Below, piece after piece: positions 18,123 through 26,270 of a DNA stretch of 64,000 bases; position 1 is the first letter of the stretch; every line of letters starts with the position of its first letter. Under the pieces are notes generated by a model. It was not told where the DNA came from. It saw only the letters and a program-made list of their open reading frames with translations, and made no database searches. The stretch covers positions 42,030 through 106,029 of the forward strand of contig JAENWA010000003.1 of NCBI GenBank assembly GCA_016650295.1, written 5' to 3'. The translations under genes and the position numbers were made by a program. Source of the DNA: Desulfuromonadales bacterium (GTDB taxonomy: Bacteria; Desulfobacterota; Desulfuromonadia; Geobacterales; Pseudopelobacteraceae).

Positions 18123-19598
18123 TTACTCCAGGCCCTGTTCGGCCAGCTCGATGGCTTTCATTACCGCCATGCCTTTGTTGACGGTTTCCTGCCATTCCGC
18201 AGCCGGGTCGGAGTCGGCCACGATCCCCGCACCTGCCTGAAGGTGAACCTTGCCGTCCTTGATCACCAGGGTGCGGATGGTGATGGCCAGATCCATGTTG
18301 CCGGAGAAGGAAAAATATCCTACCGCGCCGCCGTATACCTCACGCCGGACCGGCTCCAACTCATCGATGATCTGCATGGCCCGGACCTTGGGGGCGCCGG
18401 AAAGCGTCCCGGCCGGAAAGGTTGCCCGTACCAGGTCAAAGGCATCACGGTTGCCGCCGAGTTCACCCTGCACGTTGGAAACAATGTGCATGACGTGGGA
18501 GTAGCGTTCAATGACCATAAGTTCCGAAACCTTTACCGAAGCGGTTGTGCAGACCCGCCCCAAGTCATTTCTCCCCAGATCCACCAGCATGACGTGCTCG
18601 GCCCGCTCCTTGGGATCAGCCAGCAGTTCTTCCGCCAGACGGGCATCCTCTTCGGGTGTGCACCCGCGGGGACGTGTGCCGGCAATCGGGCGCAACTCGA
18701 CGTGGCGGCCCTCCTTGCGAACCATGACCTCCGGTGAGGCACCGGCAATGACAGTATCGTCCAGGCGCAGGAAAAACATGTAGGGGGACGGGTTGAGGGT
18801 ACGCAGCACGCGATAGATGTCGAGCGGGTCGGCGGAGAGTTCACCGCTGAAACGCTGGGAAAGTACGACCTGGATGATGTCTCCGGAGCGAACGTATTCC
18901 TTGGCTTTTTCCACGGAGGTCTCGAAGTCCGTGCGTGAGACGTTGGACCGGAATTTGACCTGCCTGCCGGTGTCCGGCTGTGCTTGTGCCGGTAACTGAG
19001 CCCGCAGCCGTCTTATGATTGCATCAATCTTTTCCGTGGCCTGACGATAGGCCGCTTCCGGTTCAAGAGAGCCGTCCAGATGGGCGTTGGAAACAACCTT
19101 GATCTTTTGTCGCATGGTATCGAAAATTACGATGGTATCGGTGACCAGGAAATAGGAGTCATAGGCATCCAGCAGTGCCGGATTGTCCGTTGGCAGATGC
19201 TCAAAGTGACGCACCATGTCGTAGCCGAGATAGCCGACGGCGCCACCGAAGAAACGTGGCAATCCTTCAACCTCTACCGGTGTAAAGCGCGCCAGGATGT
19301 CGCGGATTGTCGTCAGGGGGTCGGTTACGGTCAGTGTTGTCGTTATGCCTGCCTCAATAATCTCGACGGTAGTGCCCTTTGAACGAATGACCAGTGAGGG
19401 ACTGGAGCCGAGGAAGCTGTAGCGGGCCCATTTTTCACCCCCCTCGATACTTTCGAGAAGAAAGGAAAAACGTCCGTCATCCAGCTTTTTAAAGGCGGTG
19501 ACCGGTGTGTCCATATCAGCCATGATCTCGCGATACACCGGGATCAGATTGCCCTGGCGGGAGAGGTCAAGAAATGCGGGGATATCGGGAAAGAACAT
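18123..19598 (-). CDS. trpE: Anthranilate synthase component I
   Basis: Converts chorismate plus amide ammonia (from TrpG) to anthranilate, the first step of tryptophan synthesis. The 491-aa protein has the N-terminal Trp-binding region (FSFLLESIEGGEKWARYSFL, feedback LLES motif) and the chorismate-binding core with LSQRFSGELSADPLDIYRVL, IAGTRPRG, DLGRNDLGRVC, SHVMHIVSNVQGEL, FPAGTLSGAPKVRAM and the C-terminal AGAGIVADSDPAAEW. The SD CGGAG lies 7 nt before ATG. No other trp gene is adjacent; it is divergent from the DAHP synthase gene, pairing two aromatic control points. A sigma-70-like promoter is seen at 19639-19667. Confidence 0.96.
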   Translation of the reverse strand: MFFPDIPAFLDLSRQGNLIPVYREIMADMDTPVTAFKKLDDGRFSFLLESIEGGEKWARYSFLGSSPSLVIRSKGTTVEIIEAGITTTLTVTDPLTTIRDILARFTPVEVEGLPRFFGGAVGYLGYDMVRHFEHLPTDNPALLDAYDSYFLVTDTIVIFDTMRQKIKVVSNAHLDGSLEPEAAYRQATEKIDAIIRRLRAQLPAQAQPDTGRQVKFRSNVSRTDFETSVEKAKEYVRSGDIIQVVLSQRFSGELSADPLDIYRVLRTLNPSPYMFFLRLDDTVIAGASPEVMVRKEGRHVELRPIAGTRPRGCTPEEDARLAEELLADPKERAEHVMLVDLGRNDLGRVCTTASVKVSELMVIERYSHVMHIVSNVQGELGGNRDAFDLVRATFPAGTLSGAPKVRAMQIIDELEPVRREVYGGAVGYFSFSGNMDLAITIRTLVIKDGKVHLQAGAGIVADSDPAAEWQETVNKGMAVMKAIELAEQGLE

Positions 19599-19638
19599 GT
19601 GCCGGCTCCGTGTGCGTACCTGCGCTGGGAATGCGAAA

Positions 19639-19667
19639 AACTAGCACAGATACCGGAAGGGAGTCAA
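19639..19667 (-). promoter_or_regulatory. Candidate trpE promoter
   Basis: On the minus strand: TTGACT (19667-19662), 17-bp spacer, CTAGTT (19644-19639) preceded by TGTG (extended -10 like). It lies 41 bp before the trpE start. No leader peptide fits between. Confidence 0.4.
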
Positions 19668-19719
19668 GTTAAGCGGGACGCGGGGTGTGGTCACATTCTT
19701 ATGTACAGAATATTTAAAC

Positions 19720-19748
19720 TTGACATCATCACGTTCGATATGATTTAT
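19720..19748 (+). promoter_or_regulatory. Candidate promoter of the aromatic leader
   Basis: TTGACA at 19720-19725, 17-bp spacer, ATTTAT at 19743-19748. Initiation about 7 nt later would fall almost on the leader ATG (19757), and no SD precedes that ATG, so the leader peptide might be translated from a leaderless mRNA; alternatively the true promoter is further upstream. Confidence 0.45.
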
Positions 19749-19756
19749 TCGACCAC

Positions 19757-19840
19757 ATGAAATCCAACAGCTTCTTTAGCGCATTTTATTTTTACTTCTG
19801 GTTCGGCTTTATCAAGCCGTCTGCCCGGGTAGAGGTGTAA
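19757..19840 (+). CDS. Aromatic leader peptide (27 aa) of the DAHP synthase attenuator
   Basis: ATG at 19757 to TAA at 19838-19840. Residues 6-18 read [13 protein letters not shown]: seven Phe, two Tyr and one Trp among 13, a density not expected by chance. The tail is KPSARVEV. The last third of the ORF (CCGTCTGCCC, 19817-19826) doubles as the antiterminator 5' strand. A ribosome stalled on the aromatic codons leaves that strand free to pair with 19878-19887; a ribosome reaching the stop codon covers it. So uncharged tRNA-Phe, -Tyr or -Trp should each permit read-through. No SD is visible. Inference from sequence; no direct homology claimed. Confidence 0.85.
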   Translation: MKSNSFFSAFYFYFWFGFIKPSARVEV

Positions 19841-19908
19841 GCGCACGGAAGCGACCACATCACACACCACAAAGTCGGGGCAGACGGAAGTCTACCCCGG
19901 CTTTTTTT
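19804..19908 (+). promoter_or_regulatory. Transcription attenuator: 1:2, 2:3 and 3:4 hairpins
   Basis: Segment 1:2 is CGGCTT (19804-19809) with AAGCCG (19814-19819). Antiterminator 2:3 is CCGTCTGCCC (19817-19826) with GGGCAGACGG (19878-19887), a perfect 10 bp. Terminator 3:4 is AAAGTCGGGGCAGAC (19871-19885) with GTCTACCCCGGCTTT (19890-19904, two mismatches), ending in seven T (19902-19908). The 2:3 and 3:4 pairings are mutually exclusive, the classic attenuator arrangement, and 2 lies within the leader ORF. Confidence 0.85.
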
Positions 19909-19932
19909 GTTGCCGCGCTATCTGCGGCGGCC

Positions 19933-19962
19933 AAGGCCGGGGGACATCTTCCGGCCTTTTTT
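19933..19962 (+). terminator. Second intrinsic terminator directly before aroF
   Basis: AAGGCCGG / CCGGCCTT with a 10-nt loop and a T-run, ending 7 nt before the aroF SD. Transcription of aroF must read through it, so either it is weak or it is a second control point. Upstream GCCGC / GCGGC at 19912-19927 could offer an alternative fold. Confidence 0.65.
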
Positions 19963-19980
19963 GTGGGAAAGGAGCAGGGC

Positions 19981-21000
19981 ATGATTATTGTCATGAAGGC
20001 AGGTGCGGCAAAGAAGGACAAGGATGAGGTGTTGAGACGCATCAGGGAAATGGGCTATAAGCCGCATGTGATCCACGGGGAGACCAGGGATGTCATTGGC
20101 GCCATCGGAGATGAGCGGGGCAAGGCTATGTTGCAATCGCTGGAGTCGCTGCATGGGGTGGAAAACGTGGTTCCGATCCTGCAGCCGTATAAGCTGGCAT
20201 CCAAAGAGGTAAAAAAAGAGGCAAGTATGGTACGGATCAGCGATGATGTTGTGATCGGCGGAAGTCAGGTTATCATGATGGCCGGCCCCTGTTCGGTAGA
20301 GAGTGAACAGCAGATCATCGCCTCCGCGTTGGCTGTCAAGAAGGCCGGGGCACACATTCTGCGCGGCGGAGCTTTCAAACCGCGCACCTCACCCTATTCA
20401 TTCCAGGGCCTGGAGGAGGAGGGCTTGAAGCTATTGGCCAAGGCCCGCGAACTGACCGGACTGCCGTTCGTGACCGAGGTCATTGAGTCGGAAACAGCCG
20501 AACTGGTGGCCGGGTACGCCGACATTCTCCAGATCGGTGCCCGCAACTCCCAGAACTTTGCCCTGCTGAAAAAAGTCGGCCAGTTGAAGAAACCGGTTCT
20601 GCTCAAACGCGGCATGTCCATGACGATCCAGGAGTTCCTGATGAGCGCCGAATACATCATGAGCGAGGGCAACCAGGCTGTTATCCTCTGCGAGCGCGGG
20701 ATCCGCACCTTTGAGACCGCTACCCGCAACACGCTGGACCTTTCGGCGATTCCGGTCCTGAAGGGAAAGACCCATCTGCCGGTGGTCATCGATCCGTCGC
20801 ACGGGACCGGCAATCACCACTATGTGGCTCCCATGTGTTATGCAGCAGTGGCTGCAGGCGCTGACGGGCTGATTGTGGAGGTACACCCCGATCCCGAGCA
20901 TGCCTCCAGCGATGGGCCGCAATCTCTTAAGCCGGCCAAATTTGAAGCTATGATGGAGAAATTGAGGCTGTTTGCCGAGGCTGACGGAAGGACGTTGTAG
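19981..21000 (+). CDS. aroF: 3-deoxy-7-phosphoheptulonate (DAHP) synthase, type I-beta
   Basis: Condenses PEP and erythrose-4-phosphate, the committed step to chorismate. With start 19981 (AAGGAG 6 nt upstream) it is 339 aa: an N-terminal ferredoxin-like regulatory domain (1-70, [20 protein letters not shown]) as in the Thermotoga-type enzyme, then the KDO8P-synthase-like barrel with [50 protein letters not shown] and the Cys-His-Glu-Asp metal site region ([14 protein letters not shown]). An in-frame ATG at 19963 sits just after the terminator with no SD and is rejected. Expression is probably controlled by the aromatic attenuator upstream, in addition to allostery. Confidence 0.96.
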   Translation: MIIVMKAGAAKKDKDEVLRRIREMGYKPHVIHGETRDVIGAIGDERGKAMLQSLESLHGVENVVPILQPYKLASKEVKKEASMVRISDDVVIGGSQVIMMAGPCSVESEQQIIASALAVKKAGAHILRGGAFKPRTSPYSFQGLEEEGLKLLAKARELTGLPFVTEVIESETAELVAGYADILQIGARNSQNFALLKKVGQLKKPVLLKRGMSMTIQEFLMSAEYIMSEGNQAVILCERGIRTFETATRNTLDLSAIPVLKGKTHLPVVIDPSHGTGNHHYVAPMCYAAVAAGADGLIVEVHPDPEHASSDGPQSLKPAKFEAMMEKLRLFAEADGRTL

Positions 21001-21016
21001 CGGCGAGTGTTGCGAG

Positions 21017-21050
21017 TACCGGGCAGGGTTGAGGCCTTGCCCGGTATTTT
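21017..21050 (+). terminator. Rho-independent terminator of aroF
   Basis: Stem TACCGGGCA / TGCCCGGTA with a GGTT..GGCC-type loop, followed by TTTT. It also lies before the convergent HD-GYP gene. Confidence 0.75.
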
Positions 21051-21070
21051 GATGTCATACCGGTTTAAAA

Positions 21071-22309
21071 TTATTCGTGTTCGTCGGGATAAAGCTTCTC
21101 GATCTGCTTGAATGAATCAACACATTCCAGAAATACCTCCACCAATTGCGGGTCAAACTGCTTGCCGGCCTCTTCACGGATATTGTTCAGTACCTCGCTT
21201 TCATCCCAGGCTTCCTTGTAACAGCGCCGGCAAGAGAGCGCATCATAGACGTCAGCCAGTGCCACGATTCGGCCGAAGAGCGGAATTTCTTCGCCCTGTT
21301 TGCCGCGGGCCGTGCCGGTTTCGGTTTCGTAACCGGGCAGCGGCAGTTGGGTCTGCTGATCAATATAACCGGGGTAGCCCTTGCCGTCCCAGCGCTCGTG
21401 ATGGTTGAGCGCCACAATGCCGGCCGATTCGTCGAAATCCGAATAGATGTCCGAAAAAAGGTGGGCGCCGTAGAGCGTATGCAGCTTCATAACCTGGAAC
21501 TCTTCCGGGGTGAAACGTCCCGGTTTTTTGAGGATCGTGTCCGATATGGCCACCTTGCCCACGTCATGCAGCATGGCCGACATACGCAACACGTCGCGGT
21601 TCTTGTCGATCTCTCCCTGCGAGAGCCCTTGCTTTTTGGCCCAGGCTTCGTAGAGTGTGACCGAGTAGGCCGCCACCCGATTGACGTGCGGACCGGTCTC
21701 TTTCGGATCACGCATCTCAGCCATCTTGTTCATGCGCAGGATGATCTCACGGGTCATTTTGGCCCGCTCCATGGCATTGGCCGCGGTATTGGCAAAATAG
21801 GTAATGATTTCCCGGTCGTCATCGGCAAAGGGGATGACCTCGCCCGGGCTGTCCATGGCATTGATCAGCTGCAGGACCCCGATGACCTCATTGCGAAAGT
21901 TATTGAGCGGGATGGTCAGCATGGAACAGGTACGGAAGCCGGTTATGTCGTCGTAGGAGCGGTTGAACGAAAAGGGATAGGCGTTTGTGATCTCGTAGAC
22001 ATCCGGTATGTTCAGGATGCTGCTGTTGGCGGCGACATACCCGGCAATGGATGTGTTGCCGATTGGGATGCTGAAGGTGGAGTAGGGCAGTTTTCGGCCG
22101 GGCAGCAGCTGTCGCTGCAGGGTGTCGTTCTGGGCGTAGCTGAACTTGAGGCTGTCACCTTCCTTGATATAGATGGAGCCGGCATCACAATTGGTAAAGG
22201 CCCGCGCCTCTCCCAGAATCTTCTCCAGCAGCAGGTCGATGTCCTTGATCTGGGATATTTCGAAGCCGAGATTGAGAACCTTCTTGAGATTGCTTTCATG
22301 GCATTCCAT
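21071..22309 (-). CDS. GAF + HD-GYP domain phosphodiesterase
   Basis: A 412-aa cytoplasmic protein: a GAF domain (about 15-175; LLEKILGEARAFTNCDAGSIYI, GYVAANSSILNIPDVYEI) and an HD-GYP domain (about 195-400). Motifs: MSAMLHDVGKVAISDTIL (HD), HTLYGAHLF, NHHERWDGKGYPGYI (HHE and GYPG, an HD-GYP signature), ALADVYDALSCRRCYKEAW. HD-GYP enzymes hydrolyse c-di-GMP, and some Geobacter/Vibrio relatives act on cGAMP; which substrate cannot be told here. It lies alone on the minus strand. It is of interest because a cyclic-dinucleotide riboswitch is found at 43.7 kb. Confidence 0.93.
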   Translation of the reverse strand: MECHESNLKKVLNLGFEISQIKDIDLLLEKILGEARAFTNCDAGSIYIKEGDSLKFSYAQNDTLQRQLLPGRKLPYSTFSIPIGNTSIAGYVAANSSILNIPDVYEITNAYPFSFNRSYDDITGFRTCSMLTIPLNNFRNEVIGVLQLINAMDSPGEVIPFADDDREIITYFANTAANAMERAKMTREIILRMNKMAEMRDPKETGPHVNRVAAYSVTLYEAWAKKQGLSQGEIDKNRDVLRMSAMLHDVGKVAISDTILKKPGRFTPEEFQVMKLHTLYGAHLFSDIYSDFDESAGIVALNHHERWDGKGYPGYIDQQTQLPLPGYETETGTARGKQGEEIPLFGRIVALADVYDALSCRRCYKEAWDESEVLNNIREEAGKQFDPQLVEVFLECVDSFKQIEKLYPDEHE

Positions 22310-22478
22310 GGGGTACCCCTGTCAACGTAATTGGTTTTATTTTAGCGCATCTTCGAATTTTAACAAGAAAAACCGGCAAAAGATGGCCGACCCCGGCAGC
22401 TGTATTTTCAGGTTGCGCGTCAGGTTCAATTGCTCTACCATGCCGACGTTAAACAAATCATACCCGGAGGGCAGTCCG

Positions 22479-23012
22479 ATGCGTATCCTGTCAGTTATTG
22501 TATCCTTCCTGCTGCTGATCTCTCTGCTCCAGCCGGTTGCGCCGGCGGTGGCCGAAACAACCCCCGACATCTTGCAGCAATCCATGTCCGATACCCTTGA
22601 CCTGTGGCGTGAAGCCCGCTACGAGCAGCTGTATGAACATCTGGCCCATCGCGGCACGACCTCGCAGGAACAGTTTGTTGCCAGGATGCGTGACAGCTCC
22701 ATCCGTCCGGCCTGCTGCTTTCAAAAGCTGGAAAACTTCCGGGTGCTAAACGAAAAGCGCAACGCGGCGACCGTCTATGCCAAGGTCGGCCTGGAAGGAA
22801 CCCGTGCAGAGGAATCGACCACCCGTGAGTTCAAGCTGACCCACGAGGAAAACAGCTGGAAGATGCAGATGGCGGACGTTCTTTCCATGGCCGGGGCCGT
22901 CGGCAAGAAAAAAAAGCACAGTCCTCACGAAAAGAGTGCTCACAAAAAGAGTGCTCACAAAAAAAGTGCTCATAATAAAAGTGCTCACAAAAAACAAATA
23001 TACTACCAATAA
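22479..23012 (+). CDS. Secreted protein with Lys/His/Ser tandem C-terminal repeats (177 aa)
   Basis: The start at 22479 follows CGGAGGG and gives a clean signal peptide (MRILSVIVSFLLLISLL, cleavage near AVAE, about residue 26). A mature NTF2/DUF-like region (30-145) includes LWREARYEQLYEHLAHRG, CCFQKLENFRVL and TTREFKLTHEENSWKMQMAD, resembling small periplasmic proteins of unknown function. The tail is KKKKHSPHEKSAHKKSAHKK and continues as SAHKK-type 5-aa repeats encoded by a 15-bp tandem repeat (about 22,925-22,995), strongly basic; it could bind polyanions or metals. Function unknown. Confidence 0.75.
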   Translation: MRILSVIVSFLLLISLLQPVAPAVAETTPDILQQSMSDTLDLWREARYEQLYEHLAHRGTTSQEQFVARMRDSSIRPACCFQKLENFRVLNEKRNAATVYAKVGLEGTRAEESTTREFKLTHEENSWKMQMADVLSMAGAVGKKKKHSPHEKSAHKKSAHKKSAHNKSAHKKQIYYQ

Positions 23013-23035
23013 ATCGAAACCAGCGGAGACTTGAC

Positions 23036-24124
23036 ATGGAATCATTACAGCAGACACCACTGTGCAGCCGTCATCGTGAATTAAAAGCCCTTATGGCGCC
23101 TTTTGGCGGCTGGGATATGCCGATCCAGTATGAAGGCATCATTGCAGAGCACGCCTGGTGCCGCAGCAAAGCGGCGCTCTTTGATATCTGCCACATGGGC
23201 GAGTTCATCTTCCAGGGGGATTTCGAGGCTGCCGGTCTTGAAGATGTCTTTACCTTTTCGATAAAGACCATTCCGCTGGGGCGTTCGCGCTACGGTTTCC
23301 TGCTGAATGAGCAGGGCGGTATAATCGATGACCTGATCGTTTTCCGCCTGGCCGAGGACAAGGTCATGATTGTTACCAATGCGGCGACCGCCGATAATGA
23401 TTTTGCCGTCATCCGTGCTCGTCTGTCGGGAGGATCGTTTACCAATATCACTGCCGCGACCGGCAAGCTGGACATCCAGGGGCCGTTGGCTCGTGAGGTG
23501 CTGGTTGATGTGCTTGGCGAGCAGGTCGCCGCGATTCCCTATTTCAAATTCATCACCATGCAGGTATTGGGGAGCGATGCCATTGTCAGCCGTACCGGCT
23601 ATACCGGTGAACTGGGTTACGAGATCTTCCTGCCCGCGGAAAAAACCGCTGAACTGTGGGACCTGCTGCTGCGGGATGAGCGGGTCAAGCCGGCCGGTCT
23701 GGGCGCGCGGGATGTGCTGCGCCTTGAAGTGGGCTACTCGCTCTACGGCAGTGATATCGATGAAACCACAACGCCGCTGGAGGCCGGACTGGAAGGGTTT
23801 GTCAATTTCGACAAGAATTTTATCGGCAAGGAAGCGCTGCTGAAACAGAAGGGAGCAGGACTCACGCGCAAAAAGGTGGCCTTCGAGGTAATCGGCCGCC
23901 GTTCACCGCGCCACCACTACGAGATAGACTTTGCCGGCCAGGCGGTCGGTTCGGTTACCAGCGGCGTCTTCTCGCCCATGCTCGGCGGCGGCGTCGGGAT
24001 CGGATTCGTCAAGCCGGATTATACGACCATCGGAACCAGCTTCACCATCCGCCACGAGCGGGTCAGCATGGAGGCCACGGTCTGCGAACTGCCGTTCTTC
24101 AAGGGCGGTTCGCTACGTTCCTGA
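23036..24124 (+). CDS. gcvT: Glycine cleavage system T protein (aminomethyltransferase)
   Basis: Transfers the methylene group from aminomethyl-lipoyl-GcvH to tetrahydrofolate. The 362-aa protein shows LCSRHRELKALMAPFGGWDM, FDICHMGEF, GGIIDDLIVFRL, SRTGYTGELGYEIF, ARDVLRLEVGYSLYGSDID, and the C-terminal barrel (GVFSPMLGGGVGIGFV). SD GGAGAC is 7 nt from the ATG. No gcvH or gcvP lies in the window; the neighbours are unrelated small secreted proteins, so the rest of the system is elsewhere. Confidence 0.96.
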   Translation: MESLQQTPLCSRHRELKALMAPFGGWDMPIQYEGIIAEHAWCRSKAALFDICHMGEFIFQGDFEAAGLEDVFTFSIKTIPLGRSRYGFLLNEQGGIIDDLIVFRLAEDKVMIVTNAATADNDFAVIRARLSGGSFTNITAATGKLDIQGPLAREVLVDVLGEQVAAIPYFKFITMQVLGSDAIVSRTGYTGELGYEIFLPAEKTAELWDLLLRDERVKPAGLGARDVLRLEVGYSLYGSDIDETTTPLEAGLEGFVNFDKNFIGKEALLKQKGAGLTRKKVAFEVIGRRSPRHHYEIDFAGQAVGSVTSGVFSPMLGGGVGIGFVKPDYTTIGTSFTIRHERVSMEATVCELPFFKGGSLRS

Positions 24125-24176
24125 AAATATGTCGGAACCTCGACTCATTTCAAACCTGAAAGGAGAACAAGTAACC

Positions 24177-24587
24177 ATGAAAACCGCCAGGATTATAGTC
24201 GCACTGTTGTTGACAGCTTCCCTGCCGACCGTTTCTTTAGCTGCCGGGGAGATGAAGGAGGGGCTCTGGGAACTCACGACCAGCATGGAACTGCCCGGCA
24301 TGCCGATGAAAATGCCGCCGCAGGTTGCGAAACACTGCTACACCAGGGAAGAGGTCAGTGACCAGAAAAAGGTCATCAGCCGGGACAAGGAATGTACGGT
24401 TACCGATTTCACAACCACCGGAAACAAGGTGACCTGGAAGATGACGTGCACCGGCAAGAATGCCGGTACTTTCAGCGGCGAGACGGTTTTCAAGGCGGAT
24501 AGCTACGTTTCGAATATGAAGATGCAGACACAAGGGCAGAATATGACCATGAAGGTCAATGCGAAGCGGCTGGGGAATTGCAAATAG
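24177..24587 (+). CDS. DUF3617 family secreted protein (136 aa)
   Basis: ATG at 24177 follows AAAGGAG and yields a signal peptide (MKTARIIVALLLTASLPTVS, cleaved after LAA, about residue 23). The mature part GEMKEGLWELTTSMELPGMP, HCYTREEV, KECTVTDFTTTGNKVTWKMTC, and the C-terminal GNC are typical DUF3617: a periplasmic beta-barrel-like fold with conserved cysteines. The role is unknown. An apparent upstream extension in the same frame overlaps gcvT and is rejected. Confidence 0.85.
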   Translation: MKTARIIVALLLTASLPTVSLAAGEMKEGLWELTTSMELPGMPMKMPPQVAKHCYTREEVSDQKKVISRDKECTVTDFTTTGNKVTWKMTCTGKNAGTFSGETVFKADSYVSNMKMQTQGQNMTMKVNAKRLGNCK

Positions 24588-24646
24588 TGCTCTTGCTGAA
24601 TTCGTTTTGAGGTGTGAGAACGTAGCAGGTCGATAATAAAAAGGTT

Positions 24647-24680
24647 GAAAAGCCGCTCCGAGTGAGGCGGCTTTTCTTTT
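24647..24680. terminator. Bidirectional Rho-independent terminator
   Basis: GAAAAGCCGC / GCGGCTTTTC stem with flanking A and T runs on both sides, between convergent genes. Confidence 0.8.
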
Positions 24681-24683
24681 GGC

Positions 24684-25097
24684 TCACCAGGTCATGCAGG
24701 CGGCATTCAAAATCCCGATGGCCAGGGAAAAGAAAGCCAGCAGCGTGGCCGCGGCGGTGTGATTATTCTCAATCTCACGCACCAGCCCCTTGAAAAAGAG
24801 CCGCACAATTTCAAAGACCGCCAGCTGCACTACCAGTGCAACGCCGGCCCAGACCAGCATGTCGATGAAGTCGACGCTGTGGGTGATGGCGCTGTACAAC
24901 GGTAGGATAAAGCCGATCAATGCCCCGCCGAAACTGATGGCCGGTGCGACATTTCCTTCACGTATGAGTTTCAGCTCGTTATAAGGCGTGATCCAGGAGT
25001 ACACCTGACAGAAAACTACCACAAAACCAACAGCCGCCACAAAATATTTACAGAAATCTATCAGTCCGGATAGCGAGTCGAGCAGGGTGTCTTGCAT
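24684..25097 (-). CDS. DUF350 family inner-membrane protein
   Basis: A 137-aa protein with four predicted membrane spans (about 12-31, 51-71, 76-98, 110-135). APAISFGGALIGFILPLYSA is the DUF350 signature repeat region. In other bacteria DUF350 proteins (YjfL in E. coli) travel with YgiB-like lipoproteins and YgiC-like ATP-grasp enzymes, as here, so a small membrane module is likely. Last gene of the minus-strand operon. Confidence 0.88.
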   Translation of the reverse strand: MQDTLLDSLSGLIDFCKYFVAAVGFVVVFCQVYSWITPYNELKLIREGNVAPAISFGGALIGFILPLYSAITHSVDFIDMLVWAGVALVVQLAVFEIVRLFFKGLVREIENNHTAAATLLAFFSLAIGILNAACMTW

Positions 25098-25140
25098 TTT
25101 AGCCTCCTTGAGGGTCCTTGGAAAAGTATTTCAGAACAAA

Positions 25141-26268
25141 CTATCTGAACAGGTGCGGCACAAAACGGCTGGTGTTGCTGGTTATTTCACTGGCATCTTC
25201 CCGGATGCCGATGCCGGCCGCTTCGCCGTAGATCACCCATGAGCCGATCACCGGATAGTTGCCGCTGATACTGGGTATCTTGGCCAATTCCTGAAAGATG
25301 ATACCTTTGCCGCCATAAGTGCCCTCCTGCTCTCTGACCCTGCCGTTGCGGTGGATGCTGATGTTGCCCCCTTCGCGTGAAAGGAGCGGTTTGGAAACAA
25401 AGTTGTCGCGGAAATGGTCCGGGTCGAAGCTGGCTTCCAGCAGGTAGGGGTGGCGTGGATTCAGCTCCCAGAGGATCGGCAGGATTCCCTTGTTGCTGAG
25501 AATCATCTTCCAGGCCGGTTCGATCATGACTATGCCGCTCTGTTCAAGATAACTGCCGAAAAACTCATTAATCAGCCATTCCCAGGGATAGAGCTTGAAG
25601 ATGTTTGCAATGACCCGGTCGTTAGTGTCTATATACTGCCCGTTGATCGAGTCGAAACCGAGATCCTCCATGTACACCAGATCCGTCTGCAGACCGGCCT
25701 GGATGGCGGTGTCCCGCAGGTATTCAAGGTTGCCGAGATCTTCGGGCGCTTCCTTGACACAACCGAAGTAGAGCGGTTCAGCCAGATACTGTTTCAGATC
25801 CTTCCAGCCGGCGATCAGTTTCTCGTGGATCGAATTGAACTGATCGGCATCCGGAAAGCGCTCCTTGAGCCAGAACCACTGAATGACGCTGGCCTCCAAG
25901 AGGGCGGTCGGGGTATCGGCATTGTACTCCAGCATCCTGGGAGGTGAATGCCCGTCATAGGCAAGGTCGAAGCGGCCGTAAATGGAGGGCTCGTCGTTCT
26001 CCCAGGAACGCTCAATCAGCGGCACGGCCTGAGGCGGGATTTGCAGCTTGTTGTAGAGCTTGTTGGCAATGACATGTTCTGCCGCCTTGATGCACATCTG
26101 ATGCAGTTCTTCGGTGGCGCTTTCCAGTTCGTCAATCTCGGCGGACGTGAACGAGTAGTAGGCGGTTTCATCCCAGTAAGGCTGCCCGTCGATGGTATGG
26201 TAGCTCATGCCGTAGGACTCGACCTTCTCCTGCCAGTCGAAGCGGGGGGGAGTTACAATTCGTTCCAT
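25141..26268 (-). CDS. Glutathionylspermidine synthase-like ATP-grasp protein (YgiC/YjfC family)
   Basis: A 375-aa protein. Motifs of the C-terminal glutathionylspermidine synthase ATP-grasp domain are present: SIYGRFDLAYDGHSPPRMLE YNADTPTALLEAS (substrate/Mg loop), WELNPRHPYLLEASFD, FVSKPLLSREGGNISI (ATP/Mg-binding) and PVIGSWVIYGEAAGIGIRED. It lacks an amidase domain, as in YgiC/YjfC, which have ATPase activity but no proven substrate. Two bases separate it from the upstream lipoprotein gene. Confidence 0.9.
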   Translation of the reverse strand: MERIVTPPRFDWQEKVESYGMSYHTIDGQPYWDETAYYSFTSAEIDELESATEELHQMCIKAAEHVIANKLYNKLQIPPQAVPLIERSWENDEPSIYGRFDLAYDGHSPPRMLEYNADTPTALLEASVIQWFWLKERFPDADQFNSIHEKLIAGWKDLKQYLAEPLYFGCVKEAPEDLGNLEYLRDTAIQAGLQTDLVYMEDLGFDSINGQYIDTNDRVIANIFKLYPWEWLINEFFGSYLEQSGIVMIEPAWKMILSNKGILPILWELNPRHPYLLEASFDPDHFRDNFVSKPLLSREGGNISIHRNGRVREQEGTYGGKGIIFQELAKIPSISGNYPVIGSWVIYGEAAGIGIREDASEITSNTSRFVPHLFR

Positions 26269-26270
26269 GG

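Noticed and set aside
21146..22330. 394-codon plus-strand frame across the HD-GYP gene
   Set aside because: The minus strand encodes intact GAF and HD-GYP motifs; the plus frame shows no domain.
22173..22478. Long upstream extension of the secreted repeat protein gene
   Set aside because: It overlaps the divergent HD-GYP start and hides the signal peptide; the SD and signal sequence support 22479.
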